From the NCBI GenBank assembly GCA_963801195.1, contig CAWDDX010000003.1:1426001-1490000 (forward strand): a stretch of DNA of 64,000 bases, given 5' to 3'. How positions within the stretch are numbered: the first letter of the stretch is position 1; each line of letters opens with the position of its first letter. Under the pieces are notes generated by a model. That model did not search any database. It was not told where the DNA came from and was given only the letters and a program-made list of their open reading frames with translations. Made by a program: the position numbers and the translations under genes. This document shows positions 16,544 through 25,013 of this stretch, piece by piece. Source of the DNA: SZUA-36 sp963801195 (GTDB taxonomy: Bacteria; Pseudomonadota; Gammaproteobacteria; Xanthomonadales; SZUA-36).

Positions 16544-17860
16544 ATGACTGACAAGAATCCGTCTTTGGAATCATTTTGGATGCCGTTTACGGGCAACCGG
16601 GCGTTCAAGAAAAATCCGCGCCTGGTTGCACGTGCCAAGGGCATGTATTACTACACGCCCGACGACCGCGAGATCCTCGACATGGTGGCCGGCCTGTGGT
16701 GCTGCAATGCGGGTCACGGCCACCCCGCGGTCGTCGCGGCCATTCAGAAACAGGCGGCGGAAATGGATTACGCGCCGCATTTCGGCTTTGGCCACCCGGC
16801 GGCATTCGAAGTGGCCGAAACCCTGGCCCAATTAACACCGCCGGGTATGGACCACGTGTTTTTTACCAATTCCGGTTCCGAGTCGGTCGATACCGCGTTG
16901 AAAATCGCCCTTGCTTACCAGAGAGAACGTGGACAGCCGTCCCGCACCCGTCTGATCGGACGTGAGCGCGGTTATCACGGTGTCGGCTTTGGCGGTATTT
17001 CCGTGGGTGGTATCCCCTACAACCGCAAACAGTTTTCAAATTCGATGATCCCCGGGGTCGATCACCTGCCGCATACCCACCTGTTGGACCGCAACGCCTA
17101 TTCCCGTGGCTTACCCGGGCACGGTGTTGAACTGGCCGACGCGCTGGAAGGCATACTGACCCTCCACGACCCCAGCAACGTGGCCGCGGTCATCGTCGAA
17201 CCGATTGCCGGTTCGGCCGGTGTGCTGATACCACCGAAGGGATACCTGAAGCGTCTGCGCGAGATCTGTGACAGACACGACATCTTGCTGATTTTCGACG
17301 AAGTGATTACAGGTTTTGGACGGCTCGGCAGCAACTTCGCAGCGCAGGCCTTTGACGTGACACCTGATATCATGACCACCGCCAAGGGCCTGACCAGCGG
17401 CACGGTGCCAATGGGTGCGGTATTTGTGCGCGATGAAATCTACAACGAATTCATGTCCAAGCCGGGCGCGGCCATTGAACTGTTCCACGGTTATACCTAT
17501 TCCGCCCACCCACTGGCGGTTGCGGCCTGCAAAGCGACCCAGAAAGTGTATGCCGACGAAGGCCTGTTCCAGCGCGCTGCCGGCATGGCCCCCGTGTTTG
17601 AAGATGCCCTGCATTCTCTGAAGGGTGAGCCGAACGTGATCGACGTACGCAATTACGGCTTGATGGGCGCGGTTGAATTTGCGCCGATTAAGGGTCAGCC
17701 AGGCGCGCGTGGGGCGGATATCATACAGCGGTGTTTTGAAGCCGGTGTCATGGTGCGGGTCACCGGCGACACCATCGCATTCAGCCCGCCGCTGATCATC
17801 GAGGAAAGCCACATCCGGCACGCGGTTGAAACGATGAGATCGGTTATCCGGGCTAACTGA
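16544..17860 (+). CDS. omega-amino acid:pyruvate (beta-alanine) aminotransferase
   Basis: A 438-residue class III PLP aminotransferase. PLP binding: TNSGSESVDTALK, DEVITGFGR (Asp 252) and Schiff-base Lys 281 in TTAKGLTSG. The N-terminus (SFWMPFTGNRAFKKNPRL) matches beta-alanine:pyruvate transaminases, which move an amino group from an omega-amino acid to pyruvate, giving alanine. With ald just upstream, the alanine formed can be deaminated back to pyruvate, which makes the pair a catabolic cycle. Its 3' end overlaps the convergent MAPEG gene by 8 bp. Confidence 0.9.
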   Translation: MTDKNPSLESFWMPFTGNRAFKKNPRLVARAKGMYYYTPDDREILDMVAGLWCCNAGHGHPAVVAAIQKQAAEMDYAPHFGFGHPAAFEVAETLAQLTPPGMDHVFFTNSGSESVDTALKIALAYQRERGQPSRTRLIGRERGYHGVGFGGISVGGIPYNRKQFSNSMIPGVDHLPHTHLLDRNAYSRGLPGHGVELADALEGILTLHDPSNVAAVIVEPIAGSAGVLIPPKGYLKRLREICDRHDILLIFDEVITGFGRLGSNFAAQAFDVTPDIMTTAKGLTSGTVPMGAVFVRDEIYNEFMSKPGAAIELFHGYTYSAHPLAVAACKATQKVYADEGLFQRAAGMAPVFEDALHSLKGEPNVIDVRNYGLMGAVEFAPIKGQPGARGADIIQRCFEAGVMVRVTGDTIAFSPPLIIEESHIRHAVETMRSVIRAN

Positions 17861-18242
17861 AAAACATCAATCTCAGCACACCGAAAAGTGCCCCCAATAC
17901 CAATACGACATTGGCCAAAAGGGTCAGGCCCATACCCGGAGCGCGGGTCTTCGGGTCATTCGTGTACTCGGCTGAATACAGAAACCGGCCAATGATAAAA
18001 ACCAGGCCCGGCAGTAAAACCCACAGCCCGCTCATGTAGATGGCGAAGGCATAGGTCGCCGGAACGAATACGATCAATTGCTCCAGTGTGTTTTGCTGGA
18101 CCCTGAACAAGCGGTTCCAGTTTTCATCACCCTCACATGACGGCGCATCGACATGATATTTTCCGCGCGCCAGGCCCACGCGGGCGGTAAATAAAACGTA
18201 TTGGAGCAATGCCAGTAAAACTATCAGTGTTGCGTGATCCAT
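17853..18242 (-). CDS. MAPEG-family membrane protein
   Basis: A 129-residue protein with four hydrophobic segments (about 3-22, 50-70, 72-90, 105-128) and the MAPEG signature region (RVQQNTLEQLIVFVPATYAF). The family includes eukaryotic microsomal glutathione transferases and many bacterial proteins of unknown substrate. The start at 18242 (MDHATLIVLL) is chosen because longer in-frame versions overlap the upstream adenosyltransferase gene and add a non-family N-terminus. It probably shares a transcript with that gene. Confidence 0.85.
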   Translation of the reverse strand: MDHATLIVLLALLQYVLFTARVGLARGKYHVDAPSCEGDENWNRLFRVQQNTLEQLIVFVPATYAFAIYMSGLWVLLPGLVFIIGRFLYSAEYTNDPKTRAPGMGLTLLANVVLVLGALFGVLRLMFFS

Positions 18243-18270
18243 TTTTATTGTTCCTGTTGACCGGATAGCG

Positions 18271-18834
18271 TTATTCCGCTTTGCCGCGTTTGTCACCGTG
18301 TATCCAGATAACCTCTTTACCGCCGTTGGCCCTTGCCAGCACCCGTGCGAAGACGAACAGCAGGTCGGACAGGCGGTTCAGATAGCGCAGGCTGATTTCG
18401 TTGATGTCCTCAACTTTTGCCAGCGACACCATCAACCGTTCCGCGCGACGGCAAACCGCGCGTGCAATATGGCAACGGGCCGCGGCTTCCGATCCGCCGG
18501 GCAGGATGAAATCCTTTAGTGGCGGCAGGTCCTGGTTGAAATGATCGAGATCGGTTTCCAGTTGATCGACACAGATTTCAGGCACCAGCGTGTATCCCGG
18601 CATACACAGTTCCCCGCCGAGGTCGAATAGCTCGTGTTGCGTTCGGGTCAGGCAGGTGCGTATCGCCTCATCCATCTCGCAGGTCAACAGCAGGCCGACA
18701 AAGCTGTTCAATTCATCAACGGTGCCAAAGGTTTCCACCCGCAGATGATCCTTGTCGACACGTGAGCCGTCACCCAGACCGGTCGTGCCTTTATCCCCGG
18801 TGCGCGTATATATTTTTGAAAGCCGATTACCCAT
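18271..18834 (-). CDS. PduO-type cob(I)alamin adenosyltransferase
   Basis: 187 residues. The enzyme transfers adenosyl from ATP to cob(I)alamin to give coenzyme B12. It opens with the family signature KIYTRTGDKGTTGLGDGSRV and has the conserved helix VDELNSFVGLL and RRAERLMVSL. The length is typical for PduO/MMAB. No B12 pathway or B12-dependent enzyme is next to it, so it likely serves salvage for an enzyme encoded elsewhere. It precedes the MAPEG gene on the same strand. Confidence 0.93.
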   Translation of the reverse strand: MGNRLSKIYTRTGDKGTTGLGDGSRVDKDHLRVETFGTVDELNSFVGLLLTCEMDEAIRTCLTRTQHELFDLGGELCMPGYTLVPEICVDQLETDLDHFNQDLPPLKDFILPGGSEAAARCHIARAVCRRAERLMVSLAKVEDINEISLRYLNRLSDLLFVFARVLARANGGKEVIWIHGDKRGKAE

Positions 18835-18991
18835 TTTTCAGATTCAACCCATATGATATTCAACGGTCAATATATCACGACCGGAAGTGCGGACGATGAC
18901 AATCGTTTGCATCAGGCCCGCACGGGATAAACACCGTTGCATTTTTTTGGCGGCTGGTTATATTGGTCATCCCTTCAAAGAGATTCAGCCG

Positions 18992-20080
18992 ATGTCAAAA
19001 AGTACCCCTCTATATAACGCGCACATTGCCGCCGGCGCACGGATGGTTGATTTTGGCGGTTGGCAGATGCCGATCAACTACGGCTCGCAGATCGAGGAAC
19101 ACCACAAGGTCAGGCAGGCCGCGGGTATGTTCGATGTCTCGCATATGACGGTCGTTGATATCCACGGCGCACAGGCGCGGCAGTTTTTAAGCTACCTGCT
19201 GGCCAATGACGTGGCCAAGCTGCAAACCCCTGGCAAGGCACTGTACAGCTGCATGCTGAATGAGCAGGGCGGCATCCTGGATGACCTGATCACCTACTAT
19301 ATAGATGAAACATTTTTCCGAATGGTCGTGAACGCCGCCACCCACGACAAGGACCTGGCGTGGATCCTGTTACAGGCGCGCTCATTCGATGTTGAGGTCG
19401 CGGAGAGGCCCGAACTGGCCATGATAGCGGTCCAGGGACCCCTGGCGCGCGAGGCCGTGCTGGGCCTGTTGCCTGAAGACGTGGCAGGCAAAGCGGCCGA
19501 ATTGAACCCTTTTAACGCGGGACAGTTCGGTGACCTGTTCATTGCGCGCACCGGGTATACCGGTGAGGACGGTTTTGAAATCTCCTTGCCCGAATTGCCG
19601 GCGACCGCGCTGTGGGACCGGTTACTGAAAGCAGGAGTGTCGCCCTGCGGCCTCGGCGCCCGGGATACGCTGCGTCTCGAAGCCGGCATGAACCTCTATG
19701 GCCAGGATATGGACGAGAGCGTCACACCGCTCGAATCGGGCCTTGGCTGGACCCTGGCATTGAAGGACGAGCGTGTCTTCATGGGTAAAGAAGCGCTGCT
19801 CGAACAAAAAAAACGTGGTGTCGAAAAGCAGTTAACCGGCTTGATTCTGCAGGATCGCGGGGTGTTGCGGCCGGGCCAGAGGGTCATCACGGATGCAGGT
19901 GAAGGCGTGACCACCAGTGGGAGTTTTTCGCCTACATTGGGGAAAGCCATCGCGTTCGCGAGATTGCCCAAAGATGCTGCCCGGAGTTGCCAGGTTGACA
20001 TACGCGGCAAACTGCTGGAATGCACCATTGTAAAACCGCCATTCGCGCGTAACGGAACGGTTTGCGAGGGTATGATTTAA
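18992..20080 (+). CDS. gcvT: glycine cleavage system T protein (aminomethyltransferase)
   Basis: GcvT passes the aminomethyl carbon from lipoyl-GcvH to tetrahydrofolate, releasing ammonia. The 362 residues open MSKSTPLYNAHIAAGARMVD and contain MFDVSHM, ANDVAKL, the folate-site signature YTGEDGFEIS, and CGLGARDTLRLEAGMNLYG. The ATG at 18992 is preferred over an earlier in-frame codon at 18887 because family members start here. gcvH follows 61 bp on. I looked for a glycine riboswitch upstream and saw no convincing one. Confidence 0.96.
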   Translation: MSKSTPLYNAHIAAGARMVDFGGWQMPINYGSQIEEHHKVRQAAGMFDVSHMTVVDIHGAQARQFLSYLLANDVAKLQTPGKALYSCMLNEQGGILDDLITYYIDETFFRMVVNAATHDKDLAWILLQARSFDVEVAERPELAMIAVQGPLAREAVLGLLPEDVAGKAAELNPFNAGQFGDLFIARTGYTGEDGFEISLPELPATALWDRLLKAGVSPCGLGARDTLRLEAGMNLYGQDMDESVTPLESGLGWTLALKDERVFMGKEALLEQKKRGVEKQLTGLILQDRGVLRPGQRVITDAGEGVTTSGSFSPTLGKAIAFARLPKDAARSCQVDIRGKLLECTIVKPPFARNGTVCEGMI

Positions 20081-20141
20081 CAGCTAGAATTTGTTACAGG
20101 TGAAACAGCGTCCGCAACCATAAACAAAGGGCAACAACACT

Positions 20142-20528
20142 ATGAGCAATATCCCATCGCACCTGCAGTATACGGAATCCCATGAATGGGTCAGTATCGA
20201 GGACAACAGCAATGCACGCATCGGTATCACTGATCATGCCCAGGAAGCTCTTGGCGACCTGGTGTTCGTCGAACTGCCGGCGGTAGGCGACGAGATCAGC
20301 CAGGGGGACCCGTGTGCAGTGGTCGAGTCGGTCAAAGCCGCCTCTGATATTTATGCACCCTTGTCAGGCCTGGTGGTGGCGGTCAACGAAGACCTCGAAA
20401 CCGACCCGGCGCTGATCAACGCCGACCCCTATGGTGATGGCTGGTTGTTCGAGCTCGAACTCGTCGATACCGAGGAGCTGGACGGTCTTAAGGACGCAGA
20501 AGCCTACGAGGAATCACTCGACGAATAA
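20142..20528 (+). CDS. gcvH: glycine cleavage system H protein
   Basis: 128 residues. It carries the lipoyl arm that shuttles intermediates between the P, T and L proteins. The lipoylated Lys is at about 65 in VVESVKAASDIYAP, and the N-terminal YTESHEWV is typical. A SD-like stretch (AAAGGGCAACAAC) precedes the ATG. gcvP does not follow; the next gene is convergent. A weak inverted repeat (CCAGGGC...GCCCTGG, about 20539-20562) may separate them. Confidence 0.96.
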   Translation: MSNIPSHLQYTESHEWVSIEDNSNARIGITDHAQEALGDLVFVELPAVGDEISQGDPCAVVESVKAASDIYAPLSGLVVAVNEDLETDPALINADPYGDGWLFELELVDTEELDGLKDAEAYEESLDE

Positions 20529-20580
20529 CAACAGTTTCCAGGGCTTGTCTCCAGGCCCTGGATGATCGGTTTCCAAGCGA

Positions 20581-21747
20581 TTATTGACCCAGCAACGATG
20601 CTCTCAAAAGCGCGTCGCACAATGGCACGTTGTCCGTAGCCACACGTTGAATGGGAACCGTCCCCTGGGCATCGATCGTCTTTATATCGTACTCGATACT
20701 GCCGCTGCTGCAGTTGTCAAACTTCAGTTTTAAAGTACCATCCGAACCCGGCGGTTCGGTGCGCACGATATCGCTGGCGGCGTCAAAGATACCACCCGAC
20801 GTAAACTCGATATCCATGGTTGCGTGGTCATTTTCAATCACTCCGCCCGCTGTCATCCAGCGGTGACCGGGGTCGCCGAGGTTGGCAGTGGCGTCAATTG
20901 GCGGCAATTCCGTGTCATAGGTGAACCAGGCCAACGTGGCGAAGCCCAAATCCGGGAATATGGTAATAAAGAATCCCTGGCCGGTGGTGGCGGGGTTATA
21001 CCATGCGTCGTTCAATCCGGGGTTCATGACGAACTGGGTGAAAACAAAAATGGCCGTGGCATCCACGTTGGAATCGTTTGCCGGGTTGCTATCGCCGGCG
21101 TTGAGTATTGCCCCGATGAAATAGTCACCCACTGCCAGGCTGGCGGGCAGGTTGAGGTTTTCGTTCAGGTCCAGGCTGGCGCCCGCGGCGATGTTGCTGA
21201 CCTGTTTTGTGCCGATCAGTGTATCGGACGTGGTGATAGTGGCATCGCTCGAGACGTAGAAATTGACATCGAAAACGCCGGAACCTTCGCTGCTGTTATT
21301 CTTGATTTGCGTGGCTACCTGGACGTCCTCACCCGCCCCGTAGCTGCCATCTACCGCGTTGACCGACTCGACGCCGACATCGGTCGTCGGCGAGGCTGCA
21401 ACGACGTTGATTCGACCGTTCATGCTGGTGGCGATATTCTGCCCCGGTGAACTGTGTACGGAACAGTAGTAGCGAATCTCGCCAACGCTCGTAAATGTGC
21501 GTGAAAAGGTGAAACTACTGGAGGTTGCCGACGAGAAGCTGCCGTCATCCGCCGTCACATTATGCAGACCGCTGTTGTTGGTCCAGCGCACCGTGTCGCC
21601 GACTTCAATGGTGAGGTCGTTGGGTGTAAAAAATGTATTACGCACCGAAACTTCATGGGTAGCCGACAGCGCGAGCAAGGGCGTTAGCAGAACCGACATG
21701 GAAAAAAACAGTTTGAGAAGCAGAGTGGAAGCTTGGTGATAGCGCAT
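20581..21747 (-). CDS. secreted cupredoxin-CARDB protein
   Basis: A 388-residue exported protein. The signal peptide ends near ALSA. A plastocyanin-like domain (about 25-120) has all type 1 copper ligands: His in GLHNVTADDG, Cys and His in YYCSVHSSPG, and Met in ATSMNGRI. A CARDB/adhesion-type beta-sandwich follows (about 125-245, with GAGEDVQVATQIKNNS). The C-terminal domain contains AWYNPATTGQGFFI, a motif I associate with secreted gammaproteobacterial proteins of unknown role. The start at 21747 has AAAGG upstream. Electron transfer or copper binding in the periplasm or outside is inferred. Confidence 0.75.
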   Translation of the reverse strand: MRYHQASTLLLKLFFSMSVLLTPLLALSATHEVSVRNTFFTPNDLTIEVGDTVRWTNNSGLHNVTADDGSFSSATSSSFTFSRTFTSVGEIRYYCSVHSSPGQNIATSMNGRINVVAASPTTDVGVESVNAVDGSYGAGEDVQVATQIKNNSSEGSGVFDVNFYVSSDATITTSDTLIGTKQVSNIAAGASLDLNENLNLPASLAVGDYFIGAILNAGDSNPANDSNVDATAIFVFTQFVMNPGLNDAWYNPATTGQGFFITIFPDLGFATLAWFTYDTELPPIDATANLGDPGHRWMTAGGVIENDHATMDIEFTSGGIFDAASDIVRTEPPGSDGTLKLKFDNCSSGSIEYDIKTIDAQGTVPIQRVATDNVPLCDALLRASLLGQ

Positions 21748-21827
21748 GACCTTTGAATTCGTCCTCATCACTAAAAACATGTTTATAAGTTGATTATAGG
21801 CAAGACCTTCAAACGTTGCTTTTTCTT

Positions 21828-22730
21828 TCAAACGCTCCCGGTCAGGATGCGGCAGGCCTCGGCATAATTTTGCACGGTGGACTCAATGATATGTGCAGGC
21901 AGTTTCGGACCCGGGGCCTTCTTGTTCCAGTCCAGTGTTTCGAGGTAGTCACGCACGAATTGCTTGTCAAAACTGGGCGGGCTGGTACCGGGTTGCCAGC
22001 TTTCCCTGGGCCAGAATCTTGAAGAATCCGGTGTCAGCACCTCGTCCATCAGGTACAGCTTGCCATCCTCATCGAGGCCGAATTCAAACTTGGTGTCGGC
22101 GATGATGATGCCGCGCTCCAGCGCGTAGCCGGCCGCAAACTTATAAATTTTAATGCTTGTATCCCTGACCTGGTGGGCAAGTTCTGCACCGATCAGTTTA
22201 ACTATCGCCTCGAAATCGACATTCTCGTCGTGATCGCCGGCCGCGGCCTTGGTCGATGGCGTGAACAGAACCTCGGGCAACTTGTCGGCTTGTCTCAACC
22301 CCGGTGGCAGCGGGATACCGCAGACGGCACCGGTTTGTTGATAGTCCTTCCAGCCCGATCCGATCAGATAACCGCGTACGACCGCTTCAACCATTAACGG
22401 CGTCAAGCGCCGGACAATCACGGAACGGTCCTCGAGCAGGGCGGCCAGTTGGGGGTCGGCGATGACATCTCCGACCGGGATACCGGTCAGGTGGTTGTCG
22501 ATAATGTCCCTGGTTTTTTCAAACCAGAAGTTTGATACTTTTGTTAACAGGGCGCCTTTGCCGGGAACCGGGTCGGGCAGGACCACGTCAAAAGCCGAAA
22601 GGCGGTCAGAAGCGACGATCAGCATATGCTTGTCATCGAGGGCAAAGCTGTCTCTGACCTTGCCCTGGTGAATCAGCGTCAGGCAGTCGATCATCCCGGT
22701 GGTGTAGGTCTTGAAAGAAGTATTGGTCAC
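21828..22730 (-). CDS. purC: SAICAR synthase
   Basis: Phosphoribosylaminoimidazole-succinocarboxamide synthase joins CAIR and aspartate in purine synthesis. It has 300 residues, with HQGKVRDSFALDD (nucleotide-binding start), VASDRLSAFDVVL, EAVVRGYLIGSGWKDY, KYKFA-type helix IKIYKFAAGYA, IIADTKFEFG and LMDEVLTPDSSRFW. This is the longer (about 300-residue) form seen in many proteobacteria and yeast, not the 237-residue E. coli form. It is divergent from djlA. Confidence 0.96.
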   Translation of the reverse strand: MTNTSFKTYTTGMIDCLTLIHQGKVRDSFALDDKHMLIVASDRLSAFDVVLPDPVPGKGALLTKVSNFWFEKTRDIIDNHLTGIPVGDVIADPQLAALLEDRSVIVRRLTPLMVEAVVRGYLIGSGWKDYQQTGAVCGIPLPPGLRQADKLPEVLFTPSTKAAAGDHDENVDFEAIVKLIGAELAHQVRDTSIKIYKFAAGYALERGIIIADTKFEFGLDEDGKLYLMDEVLTPDSSRFWPRESWQPGTSPPSFDKQFVRDYLETLDWNKKAPGPKLPAHIIESTVQNYAEACRILTGSV

Positions 22731-22810
22731 CTTTGTTCCTTTTTTACTGTGACGGGCTGAACCGCAATTATATACTTGGCGCTCCCTGCATCGAACAAGG
22801 AAATTCAGCG

Positions 22811-23620
22811 TTGGCGAATAACACCGGTTTCAGAATACCCGGCCACTGGTGGGGGAAGTTGATTGGCGGCATTATCGGCTTGATGCGCGGCGGTATCGCC
22901 GGTGCGATATTTGGTATTTTCATCGGGCACATGGTGGACAGGTTCCTGGCTGGACTCGGTGGTGTCAGCCGGGTTCGCGATGCGTTCTTCGGTGCGATGT
23001 TTGCCACGCTCGGCCACATCAACAAGGCGGATGGACGTGTCACCAGGGCTGAAATCGCCGCGGCCGAGGAGTTGATGCGGCGCTTGCAACTCACGGAGGA
23101 AGAACGGCAGAGGGCAATTCGTTTCTTTCAGCAGGGCAAGCAAGCAGATTTTGACCTCGAGGCCACCCTGCGTGAATTCGCCAGGCATTCGATGATGCGT
23201 CAGGAACTGCGCATCATGTTTATCGAATTGTTGCTCGAGGCCGCCATGGCCGATGGTACGCTGACGGCGGCCGAAGAGATCATCCTGCAACGTTCGTGCA
23301 CGGTACTGCACATTCCCTCTAACGTTTATGCCGCCATTAAACGTGCCCGCGCAGATGGCGGACAATCAGGTTCGAGACATTACCAACAGGCATCCAGTCC
23401 AGACCAGTTGTTGAAACAGGCGTATGCGGAATTGGGATTGACGGCGGATGCCAGTGAGCAGGAGATCAAACGCGCCTACCGCAAACTGGTTTCCCAGTAT
23501 CATCCGGACAAACTGGTTTCACAGGGTCTGCCGGATGAAATGATGGAAATGTCCAAAAAAAGAGTACGTGAAATCAATGCCGCCTATGACAGGATAAAGT
23601 TATCGAAGGGCATCAAGTAG
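22811..23620 (+). CDS. djlA: DjlA-like membrane J-domain co-chaperone
   Basis: About 269 residues from the TTG at 22811 (AAGGA about 10 bp upstream). A glycine-rich hydrophobic N-terminus (IIGLMRGGIAGAIFGIFIG) anchors it in the inner membrane. A TerB-like helical domain follows (about 65-180, with NKADGRVTRAEIAAAE and MADGTLTAAEE), then a C-terminal J domain (about 203-269) with the HPDK tripeptide in SQYHPDKLVS. This is the DjlA layout, which stimulates DnaK at the membrane. Earlier in-frame codons run into the purC promoter region. Confidence 0.88.
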   Translation: MANNTGFRIPGHWWGKLIGGIIGLMRGGIAGAIFGIFIGHMVDRFLAGLGGVSRVRDAFFGAMFATLGHINKADGRVTRAEIAAAEELMRRLQLTEEERQRAIRFFQQGKQADFDLEATLREFARHSMMRQELRIMFIELLLEAAMADGTLTAAEEIILQRSCTVLHIPSNVYAAIKRARADGGQSGSRHYQQASSPDQLLKQAYAELGLTADASEQEIKRAYRKLVSQYHPDKLVSQGLPDEMMEMSKKRVREINAAYDRIKLSKGIK

Positions 23621-23708
23621 GCCTCGGAAGTTCCCGCAGGTTTTTTTATTCACGATATACTTTGCACATGGGATCCCCGGCGGCGTCCCGACGGAAATGG
23701 AGATTATC

Positions 23709-24377
23709 ATGAAGCAGAACAATGTTATCGCCCCCTCGATTCTTTCGGCCGACTTCGCCCGTCTCGGCGAGGAAGTACAGGCTGTTCTCGAAGCAGGCGC
23801 TGATTGGGTCCACTTTGACGTGATGGACAATCATTTTGTACCCAACCTGACGGTTGGTCCGAAGGTCTGCAAGGCGTTGCGTAAATATGGAATTACCGCC
23901 CCCATTGACGTTCACCTGATGGTGCAGCCGGTCGATGACCTGATCGTACAGTTTGCAGAAGCCGGGGCCAGCATGATCAGCTTTCATCCGGAGGCAAGCA
24001 TCCACGTCGATCGCAGTATTAACCTGATCAGGGAGAATGGTTGCCTGGCCGGATTGGTATTAAGTCCGACCACGCCGCTCGGTGTACTGGACTGGACACT
24101 GGATCAACTCGATATGGTCCTGTTGATGTCGGTGAACCCCGGCTTTGGCGGTCAGAGTTTCATTCCCTACGTGATGGAAAAAATCAAGCGTGTACGGGCC
24201 ATGATCGACGCCTCGGGCCAGGATACGCGGCTCGAGATCGACGGCGGTGTCACGGTCGATAACATCGGCAGCCTCGCACGTGCCGGTGTCGATACGTTTG
24301 TTTCAGGGTCGTCGATTTTTGGCACGGATGACTACGCCGGGACCATTTCCAGAATGCGTCAGAACCTCGAAGGATAG
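23709..24377 (+). CDS. rpe: ribulose-phosphate 3-epimerase
   Basis: Rpe interconverts ribulose-5-phosphate and xylulose-5-phosphate in the pentose phosphate pathway. It is a 222-residue TIM barrel with SILSADFARLGEEV, WVHFDVMDNHFVPN, DVHLMV, VNPGFGGQSF, EIDGGV and FVSGSSIFG. The ATG at 23709 has GGAG 7 bp upstream and is preferred over the ATG at 23697. It lies just after djlA, in the usual neighbourhood of core metabolism. Confidence 0.96.
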   Translation: MKQNNVIAPSILSADFARLGEEVQAVLEAGADWVHFDVMDNHFVPNLTVGPKVCKALRKYGITAPIDVHLMVQPVDDLIVQFAEAGASMISFHPEASIHVDRSINLIRENGCLAGLVLSPTTPLGVLDWTLDQLDMVLLMSVNPGFGGQSFIPYVMEKIKRVRAMIDASGQDTRLEIDGGVTVDNIGSLARAGVDTFVSGSSIFGTDDYAGTISRMRQNLEG

Positions 24378-24425
24378 CGTTCAAAAAAATATGGATAACT
24401 GTACCGTCAACTGACGTTGCCAATA

Positions 24426-25001
24426 TCATGATTCCGGTAGTGCTGTTACGACCCACCTCATGGGGCCACCACCGACCGGGCTGTCAAATGGATAGCAGGT
24501 CAAAAGCGTCAGCCGGTCAACACCCTCATCAATGCGCAACGGCTGTTGGCGGCTGTCGACCGCCTGCTGCCAGCGAACGCGGTAGTCGCTGATACCGGTC
24601 CTGGTGCGCAAACGCAGAAGGTCGCCCGTTTTTAATTCTTTGAGGAAACTGAAGTGCGTATCGCGGTGGCCGCTGAGTACCCGGTCGGAGGTCCGTTCAA
24701 TCCGGCCCGTATTCACCAGCGTCGGCCCGAAGGCCAGGTTACGGCCCGAACTGCCCTCCAGCACGATCTCGCGCAGGCCGAGACGTGGAACCTCGAGGAC
24801 GGCAATGGCGTGTGTGTCCGCCCACGGCCAGGGCTTTGCATCGGGTTCTCCTGCCAATGTCTGCAACCAGGCCCGTTCCAGCAGGTGTTGTGCGATTTCG
24901 GCTTTGACCGGAATCCACAACGCATCAAGTGAAAAAATGGCGGCGGAGAGGGCCACCGCCGCCAATAACCAGTGACGATTTAGCGCGTGGAGGAGGTTCA
25001 C
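24426..25001 (-). CDS. class GN (Gram-negative) sortase
   Basis: A 191-residue sortase: an N-terminal membrane anchor (about 10-28) and a sortase barrel. Catalytic triad: His 112 in LSGHRDTHFSFL, Cys 169 in LTLLTCYPFDS and Arg 182 in GGPMRWVVTA. It cleaves a C-terminal sorting signal and transfers the protein to an acceptor in the envelope; the acceptor in Gram-negatives is unknown. It lies 12 bp downstream of its presumed single substrate on the same strand, as in proteobacterial dedicated sortase systems. Confidence 0.92.
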   Translation of the reverse strand: MNLLHALNRHWLLAAVALSAAIFSLDALWIPVKAEIAQHLLERAWLQTLAGEPDAKPWPWADTHAIAVLEVPRLGLREIVLEGSSGRNLAFGPTLVNTGRIERTSDRVLSGHRDTHFSFLKELKTGDLLRLRTRTGISDYRVRWQQAVDSRQQPLRIDEGVDRLTLLTCYPFDSPVGGGPMRWVVTALPES

Positions 25002-25013
25002 GGCTTACCCGGG

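Noticed and set aside
18835..18991. Glycine riboswitch before gcvT
   Set aside because: I could not find the conserved paired glycine aptamer core in this short leader.
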